Source: Lindgomyces ingoldianus
Taxonomy: Eukaryota; Ascomycota; Dothideomycetes; Pleosporales; Lindgomycetaceae
NCBI RefSeq assembly: GCF_010093535.1
Contig: NW_022985179.1
Span: forward strand, 686,395-750,394
Length of the DNA: 64,000 nucleotides
Direction: 5' to 3'
Positions 54,998 to 64,000 of the stretch are shown piece by piece. A model generated the notes under the pieces. It saw only the letters and a list, made by a program, of their open reading frames with translations. It did not search any database and had not been told where the DNA came from. Made by a program: the position numbers and the translations under genes. Each line of letters opens with the position of its first letter. Within the stretch, counting starts at the first letter, position 1.

Positions 54998-57900
54998 GTG
55001 AGCGACAAAAGCTACTTGGTTGCACCTGGCCTCACCGCGTCCGTGCTGCTCTGGCTAACCCTATGCGTGGTGCCGCTGTCAAAGGCGTGAGCAGCGGGAC
55101 CGACCAAGGATCTCTTATCCACGCTATCGACAAGCGTCCCATCGAGATTCACTTCCATCTGAACCCTCCCCGGAGCGTGGGTTTTCAGGCCTTAGCAGTG
55201 CATCTTTGGATCCCGGCCAATGGTACCGGACCAATACTCCTGGCATTTCAGCACGATAAGACTGATCACGGCTTCCCCTACAAAATGGCCTGACGCTGCT
55301 TCTCAGCTTGCGATGACATTACTCGCGCAAGCACCGAGTACGACTCCCTTCTCAAATTCGGCCTTGAAGAACCCATGCGCATGACGAGCATCTCTCAAGC
55401 CCTGCGAGGATGTGTGCCGCGATCGCCGATCCGTAACTTGTCCTCATGGACGAAACACCGCAGGCATCACCCTCCTTTCTTCCCCTGCAGCCCGCACCCA
55501 CAGAAGTTGCGAGCATGTGCACTCGCTTGATTTTTCTGCTTCCTTCCAGACGGGCGTCCCACAGCAATCGCCTCGAAGGACATGCAGCTGCACTGGAGAG
55601 ATCGGTGGCTTGCAACGTCGAACAAGCTTGGAAATCCACAACCTTCCAGCATGAGAAAAGGCAAATTGCGATCCAAAACGTGGGCAGCCAGACCGCTCTG
55701 CGGCCTGTGACTGAAATTGGCTTTGCATCCCGCATGTTCCGATACTAAAAATGATCACTTTACATCTAGCAGAGGAGAACCGATCTCGACCTAAGACGCG
55801 AAGCGAGTTCGGCTCCCATGTTGAAACGGGCTCCCTTTCTTCTCTGCCCTCCCACGCAGGAGTAGCTTGTGCCACATCATTTGAAATGTGAATTCATGGG
55901 GACTTGGGGGTCTTCTCCGCCCTGATTGTGCACGTTTCGGCTAACGCTGCGAATTGTTGTTTAGGTGCATGATCTCCGGGTAGTCCATTTCACTAACAGA
56001 TCCTGTGCGGGTAGATTTCCGGTAGCGATCAGAATCAGGACGATCACTTTTCAGATTGAGGTTGTTAGTCCGAGAACGTGAGCAGAATCAGCAGATTTCT
56101 CGACCATCTGCTGATCCAGGTCCTAAAGCGGTGAGGGGACCCCTTCGCCTCAAAGCTTTTGCTTCAAACAGAGCAGAACAACGATTCAGGCTCTGCCTGG
56201 AGTCCACAGCGGTAAACCCTTCATTTCGCCTGTTAGATTCGGGCACTATGCCTTTTGGAGACATCATCTGGTATCTTTGCTCTCAAGTGCAAGTACATCC
56301 TGCCACCACAAATAGATGCGGAAGAATGCTTCGCGTCCGCAGACTGCAGGTCAGGAACCCAGAGCGCGAGTGCGGGTATCAAGATCCACGATCAAGATTT
56401 CTTCGCACCCCACCCTCGGGATTAAAGCAGGCTAAACAGGACTCCTTGCACCAACTAATTCTTGGCTAGTCGACTGATTATTGGTGATAACGACTCGAGG
56501 GCCAACAGATTTTTGCGTGTTGTGCCATCCGCAAACGAGAAGAGGAAATTGGTTCCGTTTCAGCACAGCACTTCACATGTTTCCGAGGTTTCTCTCCGCC
56601 TTTCTGTTGCCGCAGGTTGCAGCCACTTCTGTTGGTACACTTTGCGCGGTTCGGCTCGAGACAGCACGAGAAGAGGTATTTCTTTTCCCTTCCCGTGAGG
56701 CTTTGTAAGTCAACCACTATTATTAGGTACATCTCTGGTGACATTTTTTCGCTCACAAGCCTCACAACAACTTCCCCATGGGCTGGTAAGGTCGGACCGG
56801 GTCGGACCAAATAATCATGGATCACGAATGCGAAGAGCCACTGCAAGGGGAGCCTGTTACCCGGATCCCTCTTTGCAAGCTCTTAATGGCGAAGAGTAAG
56901 CCCTACTGACGAGTAAGAGATCCTGACAAGGGACCAGCCTTTCTAATCATTCGAAAGCATGGCTCGTATTGATGCAGTATGCGAGTGACAGCTTCAACAC
57001 ACCAGACGCCCCACATCTTGCGGAGAGGGTGCCCCACATTGATCCAAAGCTTACTAGTAGAAGTCATGAGGCTTCATAGTTGATTGAGGGTACGTACACT
57101 GCATCTTCTGCTTCAAGCTGTCTAGCTTGTTGCTGGCAGATGTCGTCCCATCTAACCGTCCTCGACACGGAGATCAGCGTTCACCCACGGTTATCAGATG
57201 TTCTCGAACGATCCGTTAAGAAATCACAACGCTTCATTACATTCCTTTGATAAGCCTGCCAGTACGTCGGAGGGATTATTCGGCGAAGCCGAACACACCT
57301 AACGTCGAATAAAGGCACGCATGATACAACAAATCGATTTGGCCGTCAAGAGAGTCCCGAACACGAAATCCCAAACCAGAGAGTCGGAGGCCGTAACAGT
57401 GGCCGCATCTCGCGCGTGATCTGTATTCGATTGGCTTCCGCCACGTTCGAGCTTGTTGCGGGGCGATATCATCAAGATTAAGCCATCCTGAATTAGTCTT
57501 TAACTGATTCAAGAAACTGGCGCGGATTCCCGTCCCAATACCTCTTTCGGTCATTCCCTGAGGTCACTTCAATACCAGCCCTCTTTCGAGCAACTTCAAT
57601 TTCCACCTCCTGGCCACATCATCGCCGTGCAAGAGATCGATCGGAAACCTTGGCGCTCCCCCTGTATGCAGGTATCCCTATTGGTATTCCCAGTTTCTAC
57701 TGCTGCAACTCGACGAACCAAGCAAAACAAGCAATTGCTATGAATGATACGTAACCCTTGTAGTGGATCAACAGAGGACTGCGGCGTGAAAATAGGACAC
57801 CTTTCCAACAAATCGTACGACTGTTGCTTATGCCAAGACCAGACGTTTTATTGTTCCCGCTGTAAGGCGTTTCAGAGTTCGCATTCTTGAGCCAGCGTGC

Positions 57901-58493
57901 TTCTCTTCAGCAACCGAGTCAATAAAGGACCTTTTCGGGGCGCGATGCGAGATCATGCCCACACATCGTTTGATAGAGATCACCAAAAACGCCTCACATC
58001 CTCCAGAACAGGTGTGCTAATTCCGTTGGAGTGCATAGACAACTGGGCACATACAAGGGTGTCGAATTGTCGGGACTCATGTCTTGAGCGTTTTTGGCAT
58101 CCTGCATCTACGGCTTGCCGATCAACATCTCCTCCTTTATCTCGCCGACCTCACTGAATATCCTCCCGACCTCAGCGAAGAGCCTCGTGTGAATCACACT
58201 GCACAGACTTCCGAACTTAATGCCAGTGAACTTCAATTTCATGGACTTCCGTTGCAGAAAGTCATGCTATGCCTTTGATATCATGCATTCCAAATCTCTC
58301 CCTCATCTCCCTGAGTGGAATCGAGATTTCTGTCCTTGAGTCGATGTTTGCCTAGCCTCGCAGGCTCAAACGAGATCTACGACGCCGAGAGGGTCGGCGA
58401 AAGTTTTGTGGGGCACTCAAGAGTTCCATGGAAGAATTTGAAATAGAGGAGATGTCGACCGTTTATGTCGAAGCATTCACTGCGCCCGAATCA

Positions 58494-58514
58494 TTGACAA
58501 TGATTCATTGTCAA
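58494..58514. repeat. 21-bp quasi-palindrome
   Basis: TTGACAATGA (58494-58503), one central T, then its exact reverse complement TCATTGTCAA (58505-58514). Ten perfect base pairs around a single base suggest a dimeric protein-binding site. It is 3.4 kb upstream of the SREBP start and 5.7 kb upstream of nsdD. Confidence 0.6.
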
Positions 58515-58717
58515 CCACTTCTTGACATTTCTCAGATCATTCATCCTTCCCGACGCATTTCCGAGTACCCACAGTCTGAAGAGGTTCGAACGGTGTGAAG
58601 GTCGCGAAATTTCCTATATGATCTAAGCCCACAATGCACAGCGTCAGCGCAGTCGCCGTCGGCAGGTACATACCTTTATCTTAGGAACCCAACTTGTATT
58701 TCACACTTCACACACAC

Positions 58718-58718
58718 T

Positions 58719-58753
<35 letters not shown>

Positions 58754-58764
58754 GTCTTTCTCCC
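58718..58764. repeat. TC microsatellite
   Basis: About a dozen TC repeats followed by interrupted TCTTTC/TCTGTC units, a pyrimidine-rich tract on the plus strand. Confidence 0.85.
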
Positions 58765-61700
58765 TAACGATTTTGCTCAAACCTCAAACCTCAAACCCCA
58801 ATAGCGTAATGCATGATTGCGTTCATCACATGGATATTCCAAATGCAGAATATCATCCTGAGCCTTTCTCATCCCCTCTCTTTACAACACCAGTTCCAGG
58901 AAACTTCCAGGCGCAGATAATCTCTCAAGACGTGAATCGGATGTGGCTCCCTTGACCTTGATTAGCTGTCATCGACATGTGAACTCCCAGTAACCACAGG
59001 CAGTATATCCCCGCCTTCCCTTACCTCAACTCTGCAGTCTTATCGAATGTGCATAGAAGTTGGGAATGTCGACAGAACCAGTTCTTTCCATTCAATCTCG
59101 TGACCATTCCCGAGGAAAGGAGACGCAAAATCCCCGTTCTCGTCAGTTTGATTTAGCCTAGACATGGTGAAGCGATGTAAGCCAAAGTTTCGACCCATCA
59201 TCGAAAGATTTGTGAAACCAAGCGCTTCCCGGGCGAACGCACACCAATGGTTGTGTATGAATCCGGACACAACTCAGGGATTGTTTTCAACGCTTTCTTA
59301 AAGGAATGCTAATGAGCCAGTTCCGTCAGGCCGGATGACTCGCATGTTCCGCAGTTTAAGGCGCTGTTTAAATGCTAGGGCCTGAATTGGATGTAGTTAA
59401 CCAACTACGATGCAAGGCGAATGGTCAACTTCAACCGCTCCCCTCCGCTCTTGACTCTCGTACGACCTTGGCCTCACGTTTCCATAAACGAGAAGGAGAA
59501 AACATGTCATTTCTACGGTATGTCGCATAGTAGCTGGGTCCAAACGGTTTCCGCGGGATGCGCTCAAGGCCAATCTGTGGCTTGACTTCATTCATCAGGA
59601 GCATTCTGTAAGTGGCTCAATTTCTCTTACTAAACGAAGCGAGGTTAGAATCTCCAAGAGCCTTCCTAAAAGGGCAGGCAACTCGTGCTCTCCAGCCCAA
59701 CGAACTTCATCTAAGTAGGTATTCTCCATATCGAGGCAGAGTGGCCTGATCAATCTATTGTCGCTCTCTCTCTCCAAAACCGCAAGACCGGTTCAGGTTG
59801 ATGTCATAGTGCGATTGGAACGGGATGTGGTCCGATGCTCTCCACGACACCCCCAGTTCATTAATTGGAGCGAAGACGGACCAATACAAACCTGAGACTC
59901 GACAAAACTTCTCCGTACTATATTCGTTGATTCGAGTCGGAGAATTTCCTTCTGTTTTATTGGATTGGGCTCACCTTTGCATGGGAGAGACCAAATTGAT
60001 CTCAGCACCTCGGAACATTCTCTTGTGATCACGACACCAGGCAAAAAGCATCCCCTTTTAAGTGCCAAACACACTTTCTCACCGCCAGCGGAAGACAATC
60101 TGCTGCTGAAATTGGCAAGGAGTTTGGAGTCACAGTTGCAACGCTTTTGAAAAGATCCACAGGCATCTAGACCACAAGACGATTCACAAAGGGTAAGTGT
60201 GCCCCTCGACTCCCGATACCAGTTCAACCCGCCATTACTTCCATCAACCACCAGAAAATTTGTTAATGTAGAGTTCTCTGGTTACTGAAGTTAGGCTTTT
60301 CGTTGCCGTGGACAATATAGGCGTAAAGAGGCGGAGCAAAACAAGTTTCGTCGACAGGCCCGCACCCAAGATGTTTGATTGTCGGTGGTCGGAGCCAAGG
60401 AAGAGGCACAGAAAGATGGCCTGACATTTTGTCTCTGTGGGACTCTTTTGCCCACAGGATCTCAACCCCGGCTGCGGTCTGATGCAGCCCGTCGGTAATG
60501 TGGTATGTTTCGAACGCCGCAAGCAGACGGAGGAAATGTCAGTTCTTTACCCGATCGATTGTTTCGCGGTGCGTCAATTCCCGTGTATTGCAGCTCGTGA
60601 TTCACTCGCAACGGCACCAATGCGATTCTGACTTACCCTTTGCGTACTTCTCCATGGTAGAGGTGAGTGTAGTAGTAGAGGAGGGCTTCTTGTTGTCGTT
60701 CCTTCCTCCGTGATGTGCGCCCGAGGTCGACAGGAAGATGCTCGGAGGTAAGGAAGTGCCATCCGGGAGCAGGCCTCCTGCCTCTCAGCACCCTCTGTTT
60801 GTCAGCATGTCTTCACCTCCTCCTTCGATGCATGCCGTGTTCGGGACTCTGTGGTTGGGAGACAATCGACAGTCTGACGTCTGCTCTCTTCCCCACAACG
60901 GCTCTTCTAAGGCTTCGGGCCGTTCGTAGAAATGCTCATCAGGGACGCCTGCAGGCATCGTGCCGTCGTGCAAGCAAACAAATCGTGATGGTGGCGCTGG
61001 AGATCTTCCATGTCAAATTCCGATGCCTCGTTCCCGTCTTCCAAGTGAAGTGTTTTACACGTGCGCGAGATTGCTTTCCAACATCGTCACAGAGCATCTA
61101 GCAGCGACGGCGGTGAAGGCTGCTGCTAACGTCCAAGGCCAGAAAAAGGTCACAAAGCCACCGAAAACCTGCCAGAAACCAGCTCAATCCACCGCCCTCT
61201 GCATCCAGATCGTCACTCGCCGACAACAGCATCGATTATCGCCGGCAGCCACAGCACATCCTTGGCGGTCTAGACTCCCCGTTCCTAGGTAGCCGGGTTT
61301 CGCGTGGTCAACCCAACCCAAATTCGACCTCTTCATTCTTTCAAGACGGCCGCTCCCTCCAAAGCCACCATCGCCTGCGGGTCTTGTTTGATACCATTTC
61401 CATAACTTACACCGACCTTGTCACCCACCCGGACTCTGACGCTGCGGCCGGCTGTACCCCCCCCGTCCCGGCATTGCTCCAAGCTCAAACTCTCAGCCCA
61501 CATATCACACCACACTTCCCTCTCACCATCCCACTGCTGCCCGCAAACCGTCTTTCATACGTGCAGAATTGTCGAACCCCGGCTGCTTACCGTTGCTCAA
61601 TCGCTGCGTCTCGGTCGGTTGCCCCTCTCGTCTATCACAAGGTCTGTCCACCGCCTCGCTGCATTGATCCGGGAGCGCTGACTTGCTGCGACCCAAGGCA

Positions 61701-61844
61701 GCCGGCTCTGTCCGCGACAGACCCCAAGCGCTCCGAAAGGAAACACCCATCTCGGCTTTTGATGTCATGACTTAACCCTTGACTCCTCCTTCTTTGGTAA
61801 GAGATCCTCGAAGCTCTTTTCAACTTCTTTTCAAACTTGTTCCT

Positions 61845-61880
61845 ACCCCGTCCCCCTCTCCCTCCCCTCCCCCTCCTCCG
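61845..61880 (+). promoter_or_regulatory. pyrimidine-rich tract before SREBP start
   Basis: An almost uninterrupted C/T stretch 50-85 bp upstream of the ATG at 61930. CT-rich tracts at this position often precede transcription start sites in filamentous fungi; the assignment is by analogy. Confidence 0.45.
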
Positions 61881-61929
61881 CTGTGCCCACTGCAGCGCGT
61901 CGCGAGCGCGGCCCACTCCAACAGCCGCC

Positions 61930-64000
61930 ATGGAGTTGAACAAGCCTAACAATACCCCAGACGACGGGCTTGAACTTGAGAGAGTCGCCGTATGTGCCTG
62001 CCGGAGCGCCTCATTTGTTCGTATTGGCTGACATGATCGCAACCTCGTCCAGGTCGGACCTTACTGTGTGTTCGACGATTTCAAACGACCCTTAACCCCA
62101 AAACCGAGTCGCCAGACGCCAACCGAGTCGCCTGGTAGAAACAAAGCAAAGATGGATGGGCCGACTATGTCGAACGAGTTTCCCTTCTCAAACACAGCCC
62201 GAACGCCGTGGTTATCTACCTCAGGTGAGGACGTCGCTCTCGTAACGTCCTCTGGCGACGACTTCAATCGCGCCGACTGGAATGAGTGGATGCAATGGGA
62301 TCCCGCCTCGTCGCAGAACCCAGAAATGAAGCCGCCGCTGAATGCGCAAGGTCCCGTATGCTTTCTTAAGCCTGGACAGAAACCCCCGCTGTATAATCGG
62401 CGACAAAATTCGCAGCTGCGCGAACCATCTCTCGGCCTACAGTCATCAGACGTGCCGACGACCGTATCTGTACCTGGGCGAGCTCCTTTCACGTTTGGAG
62501 GAAGCGTTGAACATCCTCCAGCATTCCATTTTGACGGCGGCGCGCTAAGTGGAGGGACGCTGAGCTCTCCCTCTGTTGGTGATAGCCGACAGAACGGATT
62601 TTATTCACCACCAGTTTGGGATCAGCATCAAGCAGGCGAAAACCCTATGTTTTCACCCGCAAGGTACGAGCAACCAAGCAATTCCTCAGTCCAAGTGCCT
62701 CCACTATCAACACCAAGCCTCCATCATAGCCCAAGTTCACTCCACAACGCAAGGACAAGCTCATCATCGGCTCAATCCTCTCCCGAGCCTGGAAATCCCA
62801 GTAATCCCAAGAAGCGCAAGTCGACGACTGAAGAGGTTGAGAAGGCGCCTGAAAGCAAGAAAGACAAACAGCCGCCGGTTAAAAAGACAGCGCATAATAT
62901 GATTGAGAAGAGATACCGAACTAATCTCAACGACAAGATTGCTGCTCTGCGGGATAGCGTACCAAGTCTTCGAGTCATGTCGCGTGGAAATGGACAAGGA
63001 GAGGAAGAGGACGATCCAGAAGATCTTGAGGGCCTCACGCCGGCCCATAAACTCAACAAAGCAACCGTTTTATCCAAGGCCACCGAGTACATTCGTCATC
63101 TTGAGAAGCGCAACAAGCGGCTCACCGATGAGGTCACGACGCTGAAGAACCGGTTAGAGAGCTACGAGAAAATGGCAATATCTGGTCCCATGTCTCTTCC
63201 CGGATCTGTAAGTACTCCAGATGGTAACAGGTACCCAGACGACCCATTTGCGCCGCCAGGTATGATGGGTGCGTCAGCCTCTGGACCGCCTCAAGGCATG
63301 ATACCAGTGCCTGAAAGCATGGCGAACCTACACCGCGGCCTTCCTCCTCAACCACACTATGCTCCCCAGCATGGTTCATATCCACAATATACTAGTGGTC
63401 CTCCACGCCCAGGCCTCTCTGGCCCCCCTCTAGTGAACGGACGCCGAGGCAACTCCATGATGGGTAAGCTGATGGTCGGCTCTCTTGCTGGTCTAATGCT
63501 GGTAGAAGGCTTTGTGGAACGGGAACAATCTGCGGAACAGCCCGAGGGCCGTGGCTTATTTGCTCTTCCCATCAACCTCGCCGCCTTCCTCACACGCCCA
63601 GTCTCCTTCGGCGGTACCACCGCCCAGTTCCCGCTGGGCAAGCTGCTACTCATATTTGGCGCTGTGTTCTACATCGTTGCGCCTTTCCTTGACTTCAGGT
63701 CGAAGCCAAAAAAGAAGCTTCTCTCAACATTTACCCTATCTCCTGCACCGTCTCTTGCATCGCCTGTTGAGGTTCGTCGAAAGGCATGGCTTACTGCGAT
63801 TCAAACTGTCTGGGTACCTCAGCACAATTTCCTTCTGGAAGCAGCAGCCCTCGCCTTGAAGACGTTGAAGCTTAGTACATGCAAAGTTATTGGTTGGCAG
63901 GGCTATGCTTTGCTCTGGGGCATCACCAAAGAGCAGGAAGCTGCTCGAGTGAAAGCATGGGATATCGCTTTGGATGCTCAGCTTACTGGTGGTGACGCCG
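61930..64000 (+). CDS. srbA: SREBP (SrbA-type) bHLH transcription factor, 3' end outside window
   Basis: Membrane-bound sterol-response factor that controls ergosterol and hypoxia genes after proteolytic release. Exons are 61930-61989 and 62053 onward. The intron (GTATGT, CTGAC, CAG) is phase 0 and joins the frames; the ATG has a near-perfect context (GCCGCCATGG). A downstream ATG at 62152 is an alternative start. The frame stays open to the window end. The bHLH domain begins around residue 298 with AHNMIEKRYRTNLNDKI. The tyrosine after KR is the SREBP hallmark. The loop is long and acidic (GEEEDDPEDLEG), and helix 2 is NKATVLSKATEYIRHLEKR. Two membrane helices follow at about 491-507 (GKLMVGSLAGLMLVEGF) and 548-566 (GKLLLIFGAVFYIVAPF), with a luminal loop between. 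The N-terminal half is Ser/Pro-rich. About 670 codons are visible. Confidence 0.93.

Larger units (their letters stand above)
52788..61929. promoter_or_regulatory. 9.1-kb divergent non-coding region between nsdD and SREBP gene
   Basis: No supported gene lies in these 9.1 kb. The part next to nsdD (about 52.8-55.3 kb) is GC-rich, with long overlapping ORFs in several frames that carry no motifs. The middle has a 21-bp quasi-palindrome (58494) and a TC microsatellite (58718). The SREBP side ends in a pyrimidine-rich tract. It probably contains both promoters and long 5' UTRs, possibly with non-coding transcripts. Confidence 0.6.

Noticed and set aside
54448..55293. 281-codon plus-strand ORF in the nsdD-SREBP gap
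   Set aside because: The region is GC-rich and several other frames are also long and open. The product is Arg/Ser/Pro-rich without any family motif, and no splice continuation is evident.

Overview
The window is nuclear DNA of a filamentous ascomycete (Pezizomycotina). The evidence is short introns (about 45-150 nt) with GT..AG ends and CTAAC/CTGAC-type branch sites, long gene-poor promoters, and a typical gene set: an NsdD-type GATA factor, an SrbA-type SREBP, fungal Rex3 and a GPI-anchored wall protein. The class cannot be fixed from sequence alone; Dothideomycetes or Eurotiomycetes would fit. I can support 20 protein genes, most with introns, and rebuilt the exon structures by hand from splice signals, reading phase and protein-family continuity. 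No rRNA, tRNA, CRISPR array or intact transposon was recognised.

Layout. 0-7 kb: gamma-tubulin (+, 5' end cut by the window), a repeat-bearing GPI-anchored surface protein (-) and a multi-pass membrane protein (+). 7-18.5 kb: sparse, with an amine oxidase (+) and a 191-aa conserved-looking protein (-). 18.5-26.3 kb: Arp2 (-) and ribosomal protein L5 (+) diverging from a 0.6-kb promoter, then a large leucine-rich-repeat protein resembling fungal 'Mhp1' (+). 27.5-36.5 kb: a second multi-pass membrane protein (+), a FAD monooxygenase (-), a doubtful small protein (-), a DUF676 lipase-like hydrolase (-) and RNA exonuclease 3 (+). 37-40 kb: two subunits of the KEOPS/EKC tRNA t6A complex, Pcc1 (-) and the kinase Bud32 (-), with a small probable mitochondrial protein (+) between them. 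41-49 kb: an unrecognised Gln/Ser/Pro-rich protein (-), a 3.9-kb gap, and glutamate-cysteine ligase (-) with a Yap1-like site upstream. 51-64 kb: NsdD-type GATA factor (-) and SREBP (+, cut by the window end) diverging from about 9.1 kb of non-coding DNA.

How the genes relate. Most are unrelated housekeeping neighbours: cytoskeleton (gamma-tubulin, Arp2), translation (RPL5), RNA processing (Rex3) and glutathione synthesis (Gcs1). Two arrangements stand out. One is the close linkage of two KEOPS subunits. The other is the pairing of two regulators, of development and of sterol/hypoxia response, across one very long intergenic region. Several genes start with very short coding exons (9, 11, 19 and 32 nt) that a simple ORF search misses. 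The SREBP reading frame also runs open to the window edge.
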